Assembly: GCA_031538895.1 (NCBI GenBank)
Contig: JAVKLU010000041.1
Location: 6,829-70,828 of the forward strand
DNA from: JAVKLU01 sp031538895
GTDB lineage: Bacteria; Pseudomonadota; Gammaproteobacteria; Burkholderiales; Burkholderiaceae
Direction: 5' to 3'
DNA: 64,000 nt
Below, piece by piece: positions 1 to 10,715 of the stretch (within the stretch, counting starts at the first letter, position 1; each line of letters opens with the position of its first letter). The position numbers were made by a program, and so were the translations under genes. The notes under the pieces were generated by a model. That model ran no database searches, was not told the DNA's origin, and saw only the letters and a list, made by a program, of their open reading frames with translations.

Positions 1-1343
1 CTATGTCAACTTTTGAAGAATTTTCCTTGCTGGGACAAGTGATGCACGGCTTGGGTTCGGATCAAATCGACGCTAATTTATTGCGTCCTGACACAGGAGT
101 AATTCAATGGCTGGGTTGCGATTTAGCTGAGTTTAGTGCGCTTGAATGCGTCTTAATTGTAGGAGCCAACTTACGTGCGGATCAACCTTTGCTGACCGCT
201 CGTTTGCGTCAAATGACCAAACGCAACACTCAATTAAACATCATCAACGCATTTGATGACGAGTCTCTAGTCAAATTACAAAATCAATGGTTAAGCGCAC
301 CCTCTGCATGGGTAGATTCGCTGGCACAAATTCACAGTGCCATTCTCAAATCAAAAAATCAAACACCAAGCTACGATCTTGAAGTAAGCGCGGAGGCACA
401 AGCTATTGGACAAAGTTTATTAAGCGGACAAGCTGGAATTTTTGTCGGTAGCATCGCTGCTGCGCACCCTGAAGCCGCGTCAATTCAAGAATTAGTTCGT
501 GCCATTGGACAGCTATTAAACGCCAAGACGGGTTATTTGACAGAAGGCGCCAACCGCATTGGTGCGCAAATCGCATTACCAAAACCTGTTGCCATTGGGC
601 AAGAGGCAAAAGCCATTTTGTTGTGGCATTGCGAAGCTGATGATTTCGCGCCACGTTCAGCGTTTTTAAACAAAGTGGATAGCGCACAATTTGTCGTCGC
701 TTTCTCTTGTTATCAACACGCCCAAGAGTATGCCGAAGTGATGTTGCCGATTGCACCATTCACCGAAACTTCTGGCAGTTTTATCAACTTAACTGGTTTG
801 GTACAAAGCTTTAACGGCGTCGCGATGCCCTTGGGTGAAACACGCCCCGGCTGGAAAGTGTTACGCGTTCTAGGCAATTTACTCGACTTGCCTAAATTTA
901 ACTTTAACAGCAGTGAAGCGGTGCGTGATGATTTATTGCAAAACCGACGTAACTTAACCGAGTTTCTGACCGCCGAAACAGCATCGTCCCAGAACCGTTC
1001 GGTATCGTTATCAGGCAAAACCAAGCACTCTGTTGATAATACTGTTGAACGCGTCCCATCATTTGGCCTTTATCAACGCGATGGCATCACACGACGCGCA
1101 GAATCTTTACAAAAAACCACTGCCGCAAAATCAAAAACGGCCCTGATTTCTCATCAAACGGCAACACGTTTACAACTTAAAGATGGCGATCATCTTGCCT
1201 TTAGCGCATCGAATGGACGCGCGGTTCATCCCATCAAAATCGCACGTCCAGGCCAACTGGCAGAGGGAATTGTTCATCTACCCGTTATGTCAGAAAATGC
1301 TGATCTACCTTTATTCGCAACATTGACTCTGGAGAAAATGTAA
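1..1343 (+). CDS. nuoG: NADH-quinone oxidoreductase subunit G, C-terminal part (partial)
   Basis: This is the 3' end of the complex I large iron-sulfur subunit; the reading frame is open to the left edge, so the ATG at position 3 is internal. About 446 codons are present, covering the molybdopterin-oxidoreductase-like part of the peripheral arm. The N-terminal 2Fe-2S and 4Fe-4S cysteine clusters lie outside the window. The segment [24 protein letters not shown] (here [20 protein letters not shown], near codons 239-258) is typical of this domain family. The stop overlaps the nuoH start by one base (TAATG), which suggests translational coupling. The identity is supported mainly by the nuoHIJKLMN genes directly downstream. 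Confidence 0.93.
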   Translation, partial: MSTFEEFSLLGQVMHGLGSDQIDANLLRPDTGVIQWLGCDLAEFSALECVLIVGANLRADQPLLTARLRQMTKRNTQLNIINAFDDESLVKLQNQWLSAPSAWVDSLAQIHSAILKSKNQTPSYDLEVSAEAQAIGQSLLSGQAGIFVGSIAAAHPEAASIQELVRAIGQLLNAKTGYLTEGANRIGAQIALPKPVAIGQEAKAILLWHCEADDFAPRSAFLNKVDSAQFVVAFSCYQHAQEYAEVMLPIAPFTETSGSFINLTGLVQSFNGVAMPLGETRPGWKVLRVLGNLLDLPKFNFNSSEAVRDDLLQNRRNLTEFLTAETASSQNRSVSLSGKTKHSVDNTVERVPSFGLYQRDGITRRAESLQKTTAAKSKTALISHQTATRLQLKDGDHLAFSASNGRAVHPIKIARPGQLAEGIVHLPVMSENADLPLFATLTLEKM

Positions 1344-2422
1344 TGAACGACCTGTTTCATTTTCTTGATCAGACTGGCCTTCAATGGTTTGGAGCGTACT
1401 GGACGCAAATCGTCTTTTTTATCCTCACTCTGTTAAAAATTGTCGCTGTCTTGTTGCCGCTGATTTTGTGCGTCGCCTATTTGACTTTGTGGGAACGCAA
1501 AATGATTGGTTATATGCATTTGCGTATCGGTCCCAATCGCGTTGGTCCACGAGGTTTGCTGCAACCTTTTGCTGATGTATTAAAGCTGTTACTCAAGGAG
1601 ATTACGATTCCCGCGAAAGCCAATAAAATTTTATTTTTATTGGCGCCTGTGATGACCATCGGCCCTGCCTTTGCCGCCTGGGCTGTCATTCCATTTGGCC
1701 CAGAAACAGTACTGGCTAATATCAACGCAGGCATTTTGTTTGTTTTGGCGATTTCCTCGATTGAAATTTATGGCCTGATCATTGCAGGTTGGGCCTCGAA
1801 CTCTAAATACGCATTTTTAGCCGCAATGCGCGCTTCTGCACAGATGATTTCCTATGAACTGGCAATGGGCTTCTCTGTCGTGGTCGTATTGTTGGTATCG
1901 GGCAGTTTGAATTTAATCGATATCGTCAACAAACAAAGTCATGGTTTTTTTGCCGATCAAGGTATTGCGTTTTTATCTTGGAATTGGTTGTCATTACTAC
2001 CGATTTTTGTGATTTATGTAATCTCGGGTATCGCCGAAACCAACCGCCACCCTTTCGATGTGGTCGAAGGTGAATCAGAAATCGTTGCCGGTCACATGGT
2101 GGAATATTCAGGCATGTCATTCGCGCTGTTTTTCTTAGCGGAATACGCCAATATGATTTTGATTTCAGCCTTAGCCAGTTTGATGTTCCTGGGCGGATGG
2201 CAAGCGCCGATTAGCGCGCTTGATTTTATTCCTGGATTTTTTTGGTTAGGCATTAAAACTTTTGTAGTCGTGTCGCTGTTTATTTGGGCGCGCGCAGCGT
2301 TCCCGCGCTATCGTTATGACCAAATTATGCATTTGGGATGGAAAGTGTTTATTCCAATCACCTTAGGCTATATCGTCATCGTATCGGGGTTAATGCACAC
2401 TTCTTGGAACATCTGGCAATAA
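1343..2422 (+). CDS. nuoH: NADH-quinone oxidoreductase subunit H
   Basis: Membrane subunit of complex I (359 aa) that forms much of the quinone site at the junction between the peripheral and membrane arms. It is hydrophobic throughout, with about eight membrane segments. The family signatures are visible: [20 protein letters not shown] near residue 50-70 and the acidic loop [14 protein letters not shown] near residue 237. Length is normal for the family. The start codon overlaps the nuoG stop (TAATG), and nuoI follows after 16 bases. Nothing appears truncated or altered. Confidence 0.97.
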   Translation: MNDLFHFLDQTGLQWFGAYWTQIVFFILTLLKIVAVLLPLILCVAYLTLWERKMIGYMHLRIGPNRVGPRGLLQPFADVLKLLLKEITIPAKANKILFLLAPVMTIGPAFAAWAVIPFGPETVLANINAGILFVLAISSIEIYGLIIAGWASNSKYAFLAAMRASAQMISYELAMGFSVVVVLLVSGSLNLIDIVNKQSHGFFADQGIAFLSWNWLSLLPIFVIYVISGIAETNRHPFDVVEGESEIVAGHMVEYSGMSFALFFLAEYANMILISALASLMFLGGWQAPISALDFIPGFFWLGIKTFVVVSLFIWARAAFPRYRYDQIMHLGWKVFIPITLGYIVIVSGLMHTSWNIWQ

Positions 2423-2438
2423 TTTACTTTCAACGTTT

Positions 2439-2930
2439 ATGCGCAGAATTAAACAATTTTTAAACAGTTTTTTATTACTGGAACTGCTTCGCGGTTTGGC
2501 CCTGACTGGACGATATTTTTTCGTCAAAAAAATTACTGTCCAGTACCCTGATGAAAAAACACCAATATCACCACGCTTTCGCGGGGTTCATGCGCTGATG
2601 CGTTACCCCAACGGGGAAGAACGTTGCATCGGTTGCAAGCTGTGTGAAGCGGTTTGCCCCGCAATGGCGATCAACATCGAAACGGGCGAGCGCAAAGAAG
2701 ACGGCACACGTCGCACGACGCGTTATGACATTGATTTAACCAAATGTATTTTTTGTGGTTTTTGCGAAGAAGCGTGTCCAGTTGAAGCGATTGTCGAAAC
2801 CCCCATTTTTGAGTATCACGGCGAAAAACGCGGCGATCTGTATTTCACCAAGCCGATGTTGTTAGCGATTGGCGATAAATATCAAAACCAAATTCAAGCA
2901 GCGAAACAAAAAAATGCCCCTTATCTTTAA
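2439..2930 (+). CDS. nuoI: NADH-quinone oxidoreductase subunit I
   Basis: Peripheral-arm ferredoxin-like subunit of complex I (163 aa) carrying clusters N6a and N6b, which pass electrons towards NuoB and quinone. Two complete 4Fe-4S motifs are present: [12 protein letters not shown] (from about residue 63) and [12 protein letters not shown] (from about residue 103). The N-terminus has an amphipathic membrane-associating helix. It lies 16 bases after nuoH and 12 bases before nuoJ, inside the operon. Length and motif spacing are those of the family. Confidence 0.97.
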   Translation: MRRIKQFLNSFLLLELLRGLALTGRYFFVKKITVQYPDEKTPISPRFRGVHALMRYPNGEERCIGCKLCEAVCPAMAINIETGERKEDGTRRTTRYDIDLTKCIFCGFCEEACPVEAIVETPIFEYHGEKRGDLYFTKPMLLAIGDKYQNQIQAAKQKNAPYL

Positions 2931-2942
2931 TCAATAATTTTT

Positions 2943-3602
2943 ATGTTTGATTTATTTAGCACTCTTTTTTATCTCTTTTCAGCCTTGTTAATGTACGCGG
3001 GAGTTCGCGTCATTACCGCTAAAAATCCGGTACACGCCGCATTACATTTGATGTTGATATTTTTCAATTGCGCAGGGATTTGGCTTTTATTACAAGCCGA
3101 ATTTCTCGCCTTGGTACTGATCATGGTGTACGTTGGTGCGGTCATGGTCTTGATTTTATTTGTCGTCATGATGCTGGATTTAGAACAGTCTTTTTTAGTT
3201 AATAATTTGAAAAAAAATTATCCTGTCGCGATATTGATGGGTATCGTTTTAATTTTGGATTTGTGCGTTGCAATCCTACGTGGTTATAGCGAACGCTATC
3301 CCTCGCCACCAGAAAAACTATTAGAACGAGTCGGAACCACTCACAGTCTAGGGCTCTCTTTATTTCGCGAACATCTTTTTTCAGTTGAGGTGGCGGCGAT
3401 GATTTTGCTCACCGCCTTAATTGCCGCTGTCGCACTGACTTTTCAAAAACGTAAGAACGTACGCGGCATCGCTGTTAGCTCGCAACTGTCGGCGCGTAAA
3501 GAAGATCGAATGAAGATTGTTAGGGACATGGGCGTTGTGGGCGTTACACCACAAGACAACAGCGACGCGCACAATAACAAACCCAACACGCCTGCGACAT
3601 AA
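2943..3602 (+). CDS. nuoJ: NADH-quinone oxidoreductase subunit J
   Basis: Membrane subunit of complex I (219 aa) with five predicted hydrophobic helices. The region [17 protein letters not shown] near residue 61 is the characteristic third helix with its pi-bulge. The C-terminal 40 or so residues after the last helix are hydrophilic and variable, ending in an Asn/Asp/Pro/Thr-rich tail. It sits between nuoI and nuoK at the usual place in the operon. The annotation is secure from context and from the helix pattern. Confidence 0.95.
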   Translation: MFDLFSTLFYLFSALLMYAGVRVITAKNPVHAALHLMLIFFNCAGIWLLLQAEFLALVLIMVYVGAVMVLILFVVMMLDLEQSFLVNNLKKNYPVAILMGIVLILDLCVAILRGYSERYPSPPEKLLERVGTTHSLGLSLFREHLFSVEVAAMILLTALIAAVALTFQKRKNVRGIAVSSQLSARKEDRMKIVRDMGVVGVTPQDNSDAHNNKPNTPAT

Positions 3603-3621
3603 TTTTTTTATTAGAGCCACC

Positions 3622-3927
3622 ATGATAGGACTGACCCATTACCTGATTCTTTCTGCGGCGATGTTTACGCTGTCAGTAATCGGCATATTCATGAACCGTC
3701 GCAACATTCTCATCATTTTGATGGCGATTGAGATCATGTTATTGGCGGTCAACACCAACTTTATTGCGTTTTCTCACTATCTTGCCGATACCACAGGGCA
3801 AGTGTTTGTATTTTTCATTTTGACCGTTGCGGCGGCTGAATCAGCCATCGGTTTGGCCATTTTGGTGATTCTGTTTCGCCGCACACATACGGTTGACGCA
3901 GAACAAATCGCCAAATTAAAAAACTGA
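3622..3927 (+). CDS. nuoK: NADH-quinone oxidoreductase subunit K
   Basis: Small antiporter-like membrane subunit of complex I (101 aa, three helices). I place the start at the ATG at 3622 ([15 protein letters not shown]), which gives the exact family length; a longer in-frame opening from 3517 would run inside nuoJ and is not credible. The key membrane glutamates are visible in [12 protein letters not shown] and [13 protein letters not shown]. It is 19 bases after nuoJ and 20 bases before nuoL. Confidence 0.95.
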   Translation: MIGLTHYLILSAAMFTLSVIGIFMNRRNILIILMAIEIMLLAVNTNFIAFSHYLADTTGQVFVFFILTVAAAESAIGLAILVILFRRTHTVDAEQIAKLKN

Positions 3928-3947
3928 TATTCAAAACTGTTACCTTA

Positions 3948-5945
3948 ATGATGAACTCTTTTGTCCTTTGCACCATCGCATTTCTTCCCTTAATCGCGGC
4001 GTTTTTGGTCGGTGTTTTTGGTACACGCTTAGGCGCTTTGACATTCGCGGGGCGTTATGTGATGTTACCGCGCGCGCTGTCGCACAGCATTACGATTGGC
4101 GCCGTCGCCACCTCTTGCTTACTTTCATTCCTCGTGTTGAAGGATGTCCTTGCTGGCGCACGCTTTAACGAAGTGCTATACCAATGGATGGTGATTGGAA
4201 AATTAAAATTTGAAATTGGTTTTTTAGTCGACGGTTTAACTGCGATGATGATGTGTGTCGTGACATTTGTTTCGTTGATGGTACATATCTATACCGTCGC
4301 ATATATGCATGAGGACGAGGGCTACAACCGCTTTTTCTCTTATATCTCGCTGTTTACTTTCGCCATGCTCATGTTAGTCATGAGCAACAATTTCTTGCAG
4401 TTATTTTTCGGATGGGAAGCTGTCGGCTTGGTGTCTTATCTGTTGATCGGTTTTTGGTTTAAAAAACCAACGGCGGTGTTTGCCAATATGAAGGCCTTTT
4501 TGGTCAACCGTGTCGGCGATTTTGGCTTCATTATTGGCATCGGATTGGTGCTGGCCTACACAGGTTCGCTCAATTACACAGAAGTGTTCGCGAATAAATC
4601 AACCTTATTGGATACAACGATTGTAAATACCGATTGGCCAGTGATTACCGCCGCCTGTATTGCCTTGTTTATTGGTGCAATGGGCAAATCAGCACAAGTG
4701 CCTTTGCATGTATGGTTACCCGATTCAATGGAAGGCCCGACACCAATTTCTGCGCTAATCCATGCGGCGACAATGGTGACCGCAGGTATTTTTATGGTGA
4801 CGCGGATGTCGCCCCTTTTTGAATTGTCCGACACCGCGTTGTCTTTTATTATTGTGATCGGCGCCATCACTGCTTTGTTCATGGGTTTTTTGGGCATTAT
4901 TCAAAACGACATCAAACGCGTCGTTGCCTATTCAACCTTGTCACAACTGGGTTATATGACGGTTGCGCTGGGAACTTCGGCGTATTCAATCGCGGTATTC
5001 CATTTAATGACCCACGCATTTTTCAAAGCTTTGTTGTTTTTGGGCGCAGGTTCAGTCATCATGGGAATGCACCACGAACAAGACATTCGCCACATGGGCG
5101 GCTTGCGTAAATACATGCCCATTACTTGGATTACCTCGCTAATCGGTTCTTTAGCTTTGATTGGCACGCCTTTCTTTTCTGGTTTTTACTCCAAAGACAG
5201 CATTATCGAAGCAACACATTCCTCTCAGTTGTGGGGGGCTCAGTTCGCGCATATTGCCTTGTTAATCGGTGTATTTGTGACCGCGTTCTATTCATTCCGT
5301 ATGTATTTTTTAGTCTTTCATGGCAAGCCACGCTTTGATGCGCATCACCACGCGCCGCATGAATCACCAATGACCGTCACTATCCCCTTAGTTTTATTAG
5401 CGATTCCATCTGTATTTATTGGTTATTTGACGATTGGTGATTTGGTGCATGGTAGCTTCTTTAAAGATGCGATCACATTTGCTGCGCAACACACTAATGT
5501 TAAAGAGTTAAGCGAAGAGTTTCATGGTGCATTTGCAATGGCCTTGCACGGGTTTTCAACGGTACCATTCTTCTTAGCGGCCTTAGGCGTATTAAGTGCA
5601 GCGGTTTTCTATCTATGGCTGCCGAAGTTACCCGCTCGTATTGCGCCATTTTTAGGCGTCCTCAATTATGTTTTAGAGAGAAAATACTTCTTTGACAGCT
5701 TCAACGAACAAGTGCTTGCGCGGGGCGTCCGAGGCTTGGGTCAAGTATTTTCAAAAATAGGAGATCGTTGGTTAATTGATGGGGTGTTTGTGAATGGTTC
5801 GGCAAATCTAATCGCATTATCCGCAGGGTTCGCGCGCAAAATACAAACTGGTTTGGTCTCTTGGTACGCCTTGTTAATGCTAATTGGTTTAATTGCATTT
5901 TTAATGTATTTTTTACCATCACCGTTTGCGTACTCGGTCATCTAA
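3948..5945 (+). CDS. nuoL: NADH-quinone oxidoreductase subunit L
   Basis: Distal proton-pumping subunit of complex I (665 aa), homologous to Mrp antiporters. Family signatures include FFGWEAVGLVSYLLIGFW near residue 150, with the essential helix-5 glutamate, and LPDSMEGPTPISALIHAATM near residue 256. The C-terminus carries the long hydrophobic end corresponding to the lateral helix and anchor. Two adjacent ATGs (3948 and 3951) are possible starts. Length is in the normal range. It is followed by nuoM after 58 bases. Confidence 0.97.
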   Translation: MMNSFVLCTIAFLPLIAAFLVGVFGTRLGALTFAGRYVMLPRALSHSITIGAVATSCLLSFLVLKDVLAGARFNEVLYQWMVIGKLKFEIGFLVDGLTAMMMCVVTFVSLMVHIYTVAYMHEDEGYNRFFSYISLFTFAMLMLVMSNNFLQLFFGWEAVGLVSYLLIGFWFKKPTAVFANMKAFLVNRVGDFGFIIGIGLVLAYTGSLNYTEVFANKSTLLDTTIVNTDWPVITAACIALFIGAMGKSAQVPLHVWLPDSMEGPTPISALIHAATMVTAGIFMVTRMSPLFELSDTALSFIIVIGAITALFMGFLGIIQNDIKRVVAYSTLSQLGYMTVALGTSAYSIAVFHLMTHAFFKALLFLGAGSVIMGMHHEQDIRHMGGLRKYMPITWITSLIGSLALIGTPFFSGFYSKDSIIEATHSSQLWGAQFAHIALLIGVFVTAFYSFRMYFLVFHGKPRFDAHHHAPHESPMTVTIPLVLLAIPSVFIGYLTIGDLVHGSFFKDAITFAAQHTNVKELSEEFHGAFAMALHGFSTVPFFLAALGVLSAAVFYLWLPKLPARIAPFLGVLNYVLERKYFFDSFNEQVLARGVRGLGQVFSKIGDRWLIDGVFVNGSANLIALSAGFARKIQTGLVSWYALLMLIGLIAFLMYFLPSPFAYSVI

Positions 5946-6003
5946 ATCCAAGAGTTTTGTTTTCTCAACTAATACCCAGGTTCTTAAATTTTATTAATTA
6001 CGC

Positions 6004-7485
6004 ATGAACTCTGTTTCCTTACTCAGTTGGGCTATTTTCTTGCCGATCATGTCCGGCCTGATTGTTTTAACCCTAGGACATGATCGTTTTACGTCTTTAC
6101 GCCGTTGGTTTGCGCTTCTCGCGGCCTGCGCTTCTTTTATCCTTACCCTGCCTTTGTATTTAAATTTTGATACTACTCAAGCAGGAATGCAATTTATTGA
6201 ACGCTCGTCATGGTTCACCGTCTATAACATTCAATACTACTTAGGGATTGATGGCATTTCTTTGTGGTTTGTTTTATTGACCGCGTTAATTACTGTTTTA
6301 GTCGTTATTGCGGCCTGGACAGTCGAACATAAGCAGCATCAATATTTAGCCAGCTTTCTGATTCTTTCGGGTTTGATGATCGGGGTGTTCTGCGCATTAG
6401 ACGCAGTCTTGTTTTACGTATATTTTGAAGCGACTTTGATTCCCATGTATTTGATCATCGGTGTATGGGGTGGCGAACGCCGTGTTTACGCCGCGTTTAA
6501 ATTCTTCTTGTATACCTTGATGGGCTCTTTACTCGCGCTCTTAGCTATCATCTACCTGTTTAACGTATCACACTCGTTTGATATTTTGGCGTGGCAAAAA
6601 TTACCCTTGTCACAAATGAGTCAGAATTTTATTTTCATTGCATTTTTTGCTGCTTTTGCCGTCAAAATTCCAATGTGGCCGGTGCATACTTGGCTGCCTG
6701 ACGCCCACGTTGAAGCACCAACTACGGGCTCGGTAGTTTTGGCCGCGATCATGTTGAAGCTGGGGGCATACGGATTTTTACGCTTCTCAATGCCTATCGC
6801 GCCCGATGCCAGCGCCTATTTTGCAACACCGATGATAGTGTTATCGCTCATCGCGGTAGTCTATATTGGTGTGGTGGCTATTGTGCAAAAAGATATGAAA
6901 AAACTCGTCGCGTATTCCTCCATTGCACACATGGGTTTTGTCACTTTAGGTTTTTTTACTTTCAATGCTTTGGCCTTACAAGGCGGTATCGTGCAGATGA
7001 TTTCGCATGGTTTTATATCAGCAGCGATGTTTTTGTGTATCGGCGTTCTTTACGATCGCCTGCATACCCGTGAAATCGCTAGCTACGGGGGAGTTGTTCA
7101 TGTCATGCCGCGTTATGTCGCGTTTTTAGTTTTGTTCTCGATGGCCAACAGTGGCTTGCCTGCAACCTCCGGATTCGTTGGTGAGTTCATGGTGATTTTA
7201 GGTGCGCTGAAGTATCAATTCTGGATCGGCGCCATTGCTGCAACCGCATTGATTTTAGGTGCTAGTTATTCTTTATGGATGATTAAACGCGTTGCTTTTG
7301 GCGAGATCACCAACCCCCAAGTGAGCGAAATGAAAGACCTCAACAGTCGTGAGTTTTTAATCTTGAGCATTTTGGCCGGATTTGTTTTATTTATGGGCGT
7401 TTACCCTAACTTTTTTACCAATCCAATGCAAGCGACTGTGGCAGAATTTATGATGCATATCGTTAAATCAAAAATCCCGCTTTAA
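6004..7485 (+). CDS. nuoM: NADH-quinone oxidoreductase subunit M
   Basis: Antiporter-like proton-pumping subunit of complex I (493 aa, about 14 helices). Signatures are YVYFEATLIPMYLIIGVWGG near residue 139, with the conserved glutamate, and HTWLPDAHVEAPTTGSVVLA near residue 228. The ATG at 6004 gives a normal N-terminus (MNSVSLLSWAIFLPI). It lies between nuoL and nuoN as expected. Nothing unusual was seen. Confidence 0.97.
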   Translation: MNSVSLLSWAIFLPIMSGLIVLTLGHDRFTSLRRWFALLAACASFILTLPLYLNFDTTQAGMQFIERSSWFTVYNIQYYLGIDGISLWFVLLTALITVLVVIAAWTVEHKQHQYLASFLILSGLMIGVFCALDAVLFYVYFEATLIPMYLIIGVWGGERRVYAAFKFFLYTLMGSLLALLAIIYLFNVSHSFDILAWQKLPLSQMSQNFIFIAFFAAFAVKIPMWPVHTWLPDAHVEAPTTGSVVLAAIMLKLGAYGFLRFSMPIAPDASAYFATPMIVLSLIAVVYIGVVAIVQKDMKKLVAYSSIAHMGFVTLGFFTFNALALQGGIVQMISHGFISAAMFLCIGVLYDRLHTREIASYGGVVHVMPRYVAFLVLFSMANSGLPATSGFVGEFMVILGALKYQFWIGAIAATALILGASYSLWMIKRVAFGEITNPQVSEMKDLNSREFLILSILAGFVLFMGVYPNFFTNPMQATVAEFMMHIVKSKIPL

Positions 7486-7556
7486 TTTTATAAAACCATA
7501 GGTTTTGATTAAGCGCCCATTGTTATTCCTTATTGAATGTTTTTCTACCTCAAGAC

Positions 7557-9050
7557 ATGCTTGATTCATTGTTAATGTTTCCAGAGTTTTTTTTAGTGGC
7601 GTCAATTCTTTTGATACTACTGGTTGACATGTATTTGCCCACGGCAAAACGCATCTATACCTATCGTTTAACAATTAGCTTGTTATCTGTTTTAACGGTA
7701 TATCAATTGTTACTGATGTTGCCTGTAACAATAACAGTGCGCATGTTCTCTGAGCATCTTGTCAGCGATGCATTAACCCGTAGCATGCAGTTTTTGGCGA
7801 CTCTAATTGTCTTGTGTGGTTTGGTGTTATCACGTAAAGCATTACTCCCGACTAATGACTCGCACAAAATCGCTGGTGAATTTTTCCCCTTGAGTTTACT
7901 GGCGCTGTTAGGCCAGTTGGTCATGATAAAAGCTAATTCTTTACTCACGCTTTACTTAGGTATCGAATTGATGACCTTGTCTTTATACGCGCTGGTGGCG
8001 ATGCGCCGTGACGATCCGCGTGCAATTGAAGCGGCAACCAAATACTTTATTCTGGGGGCCTTGGCCTCTGGATTGCTGCTGTACGGAATATCGATGATTT
8101 ATGGCGCAACTGGTTCGATCTTGTTGCAAGGAGTCAATCAAATGATTCAATCCAATCAAGCAATGCCTTCGGCTTTGGTGTTTGGCTTGGTTTTTATCGT
8201 GATCGGATTAGTGTTTAAATTGGGTTTAGTTCCTTTTCACATGTGGGTTCCCGATGTTTATGAAGGGGCTCCACTTCCTGCAACTTTAATGATTGCGACG
8301 GCGCCAAAAATCGCTGCTTTTGTGATTATTCTGCGCGTGTTATTCCAAAGTTTCTTTGACTTAGCCAAAGATTGGGAACAAATGATTTTGGTTGTATCTC
8401 TGTTATCAATCGGTTTAGGTAACGTCGTTGCAATCGCCCAAAGCAATATCAAGCGGATGTTCGCCTATTCCGCGATTGCGCAATTAGGTTTTATGCTTTT
8501 AGGCTTTAGCACTGCGCTCCATAACGGCGGCTCGCCAGAGACTTTTTTTCAAGGTTTTGGTGGCAGTTTATTTTACTTACTCGCTTATGTAATTGCCAGT
8601 GTTGTAGCCTTTGGCGTCTTGCTATATCTATCAGATAACAACCAAGAATGTCACAAAATTAGTGACTTGACCGGTTTAAATCATCGCCATCCTTGGTTGG
8701 CATTTCTACTATTACTGTCGATGTTCTCAATGGCGGGGATTCCGCCATTGATAGGTTTCTACGCAAAATTCCTGATTCTTCAATCCTTGATTTATTCACA
8801 TTTTTACTTTGCGGCAGTGCTCGCAATCTTGTTCTCACTGGTCGGCGCGTTTTATTATTTACGCGTCATCAAAACAATGTACTTTGACGCCTCTGCAGAA
8901 TCAGCTGTATCGGCGCAAAGACACTTACCCAGCTTTTTCATCTTATCTTTGGCGGGTACGCTGTTGATTGTGATGGGAATATTCCCAGACTTCTTAACCC
9001 GAATTTTATTTAGCATTTTACAAATTAGCCTTCTTGGTAACGGCGGCTAA
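7557..9050 (+). CDS. nuoN: NADH-quinone oxidoreductase subunit N
   Basis: Third antiporter-like subunit of complex I (497 aa from the ATG at 7557). Signatures are LYLGIELMTLSLYALVAM, with the essential glutamate, and FHMWVPDVYEGAPLPATLMI. A TTG at 7533 opens the frame eight codons earlier, but I prefer the ATG at 7557 because it leaves the usual short lead before the PEFFLVASILLILLVD helix; neither has a strong ribosome site. It ends the nuo gene set here. The NUDIX gene follows after only 14 bases, so transcription probably continues into it. Confidence 0.95.
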   Translation: MLDSLLMFPEFFLVASILLILLVDMYLPTAKRIYTYRLTISLLSVLTVYQLLLMLPVTITVRMFSEHLVSDALTRSMQFLATLIVLCGLVLSRKALLPTNDSHKIAGEFFPLSLLALLGQLVMIKANSLLTLYLGIELMTLSLYALVAMRRDDPRAIEAATKYFILGALASGLLLYGISMIYGATGSILLQGVNQMIQSNQAMPSALVFGLVFIVIGLVFKLGLVPFHMWVPDVYEGAPLPATLMIATAPKIAAFVIILRVLFQSFFDLAKDWEQMILVVSLLSIGLGNVVAIAQSNIKRMFAYSAIAQLGFMLLGFSTALHNGGSPETFFQGFGGSLFYLLAYVIASVVAFGVLLYLSDNNQECHKISDLTGLNHRHPWLAFLLLLSMFSMAGIPPLIGFYAKFLILQSLIYSHFYFAAVLAILFSLVGAFYYLRVIKTMYFDASAESAVSAQRHLPSFFILSLAGTLLIVMGIFPDFLTRILFSILQISLLGNGG

Positions 9051-9064
9051 ACTGAACAAAACCT

Positions 9065-9607
9065 ATGGCGACCGACCTGACTGAACATTTTGTCGCCCGA
9101 GAATCTGAATTTTCTGGCAGTTTTATCACTCTAAAACGCGATCGTGTTCGTTTGCCTGATGGCAGCATTGGGCAACGCGAATATTTTAATCACCCCGGCG
9201 CCGTCGTAATTGCTGCCCTCTTACCTAATCAAGAACTTGTTTTAGAGCGACAATTTCGCTACCCCGTTAATAAAGTCTGTATTGAACTGCCGGCGGGGAA
9301 ACTTGATCATAACGAAGCCCATTTAATTTGCGCACAACGCGAGTTGCGCGAAGAAACGGGCTACACCGCAAACAACTGGCGACAGCTCACCGCATTCCAT
9401 AACGCGATTGGTTATTCCGACGAGTTATTGACACTTTTTTTAGCTGAAGATTTAACTCTCGGACCAAGACAACTTGATCGAGGTGAATTTTTAGACGCCT
9501 TCACTTTGCCGCTAGATACCTGCGTCAAAATGGTTATGCGCGGTGAAATCGACGATGTCAAAACGATGTTAGGAATAATGTGGTTAGACAAAATAAAATC
9601 ACCATAA
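9065..9607 (+). CDS. nudF: NUDIX hydrolase, ADP-ribose pyrophosphatase type
   Basis: A 180-aa NUDIX enzyme likely to hydrolyse ADP-ribose or related nucleoside diphosphate sugars to AMP and a sugar phosphate. The NUDIX box is complete: G-x5-E-x7-RELREETGY, beginning at the glycine of PAGKLDHNE near residue 77. The preceding stretch LERQFRYPVNKVCIELPAGK is typical of the ADP-ribose pyrophosphatase subgroup. It follows nuoN by 14 bases, a placement often seen in betaproteobacteria. Substrate specificity is inferred from family resemblance, so the gene symbol is provisional. Confidence 0.85.
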   Translation: MATDLTEHFVARESEFSGSFITLKRDRVRLPDGSIGQREYFNHPGAVVIAALLPNQELVLERQFRYPVNKVCIELPAGKLDHNEAHLICAQRELREETGYTANNWRQLTAFHNAIGYSDELLTLFLAEDLTLGPRQLDRGEFLDAFTLPLDTCVKMVMRGEIDDVKTMLGIMWLDKIKSP

Positions 9608-9632
9608 GCGCACTTTATTTTTAAGCTCATTG

Positions 9633-10697
9633 ATGACTCAAACCTTGCCATTTTTTTCATCCGCCTCCTCTCCATCGCCCACTTTTGATTTACGTCGTGA
9701 AACCCTCAAAAAGTGGCTGACGAAACTGTCGGGTTACGACGTCTCACAATTAAGTCGTGCCTCAGATGATGCGAGTGCGCGTCGCTACTTTAGATTGCCT
9801 TACCACGACAGTACGCGTATCGTGATGGATGCGCCGCCAGAGTTAAACGATATGCCTTTGTTTTTGCATATCGCACAACTATTATCGAACGCGAATATCC
9901 GTGTGCCCGAGCGTTATGAGATGGATGCCGAGCAAGGTTTTTTAATCCTCGAAGACTTCGGCGATATCACGATGCAAAGGGCCCTAAACGATGCCTCGAC
10001 TTTTAATAAGGTCTCACCTGATCAACTTTATCGCGCTGCTTTACATCTACTGAGTGATATTCAAAACAATCTCTCGGGCAAAAATTTAGTGCACTACAAA
10101 CAGCTGTTGATGGATGAAATGCAGCTATATCCCAAATGGTATTTAGAAACGCATTTAAAACACAACTTATCCACAGAAGTTTTAAACACTTTGAATCAGC
10201 AATTTGAATTGATCTATCGCTCTGTCTTGACGCAAGATTTTGTTTTTATCCACAGAGATTTCCACAGTCGTAATTTGATGTGTTTGAAAGACGGCAACTT
10301 GGGTGTTATCGATTTTCAAGGTGCTTTATACGGCCCGATCACTTACGACGCAGCATCCTTACTGAAAGACGCGTATCTTGAATGGCCTGAAGATCAAATC
10401 CTTGACTGGCTCATTCGCTATTGGGAGATTGCGCGTAAAAAAGGGCTGCCCGTTGCCGCCGCATTTGATGATTTTTTTCAATTGTTTGAATGGACTGGCT
10501 TGCAGCGTCATTTAAAAATTCTGGGCATTTTTGCACGCCTAAACTACCGCGATCACAAACCCAACTATCTAAACGATTTACCTTTGGTTCGTCACTATGT
10601 ACGAAGCACCTTAAATCGTTATGTCGAATTAACCCCTTTATTGCGTCTGTTTGATCAAATGGAAAACACCCAATTGACCGATCAATACACGTTTTAA
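9633..10697 (+). CDS. amgK: Cell-wall sugar kinase, AmgK-like (aminoglycoside phosphotransferase fold)
   Basis: A 354-aa small-molecule kinase of the APH/choline kinase fold. The catalytic loop HRDFHSRNL lies near residue 207 and the metal-binding VIDFQGALYGP near residue 225. The gene directly downstream encodes a MurU-like nucleotidyltransferase. In Pseudomonas and relatives the AmgK-MurU pair phosphorylates recycled N-acetylmuramic acid at C1 and converts it to UDP-MurNAc, bypassing de novo UDP-MurNAc synthesis. I infer that role from the pair. The ATG at 9633 is preferred over the TTG one codon upstream. Confidence 0.82.
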   Translation: MTQTLPFFSSASSPSPTFDLRRETLKKWLTKLSGYDVSQLSRASDDASARRYFRLPYHDSTRIVMDAPPELNDMPLFLHIAQLLSNANIRVPERYEMDAEQGFLILEDFGDITMQRALNDASTFNKVSPDQLYRAALHLLSDIQNNLSGKNLVHYKQLLMDEMQLYPKWYLETHLKHNLSTEVLNTLNQQFELIYRSVLTQDFVFIHRDFHSRNLMCLKDGNLGVIDFQGALYGPITYDAASLLKDAYLEWPEDQILDWLIRYWEIARKKGLPVAAAFDDFFQLFEWTGLQRHLKILGIFARLNYRDHKPNYLNDLPLVRHYVRSTLNRYVELTPLLRLFDQMENTQLTDQYTF

Positions 10698-10715
10698 ACA
10701 AATCAAAGATTTTTT

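Noticed and set aside
7533..7556. TTG start for nuoN eight codons upstream
   Set aside because: No ribosome site and no family support; the ATG at 7557 gives the usual lead before the first helix.
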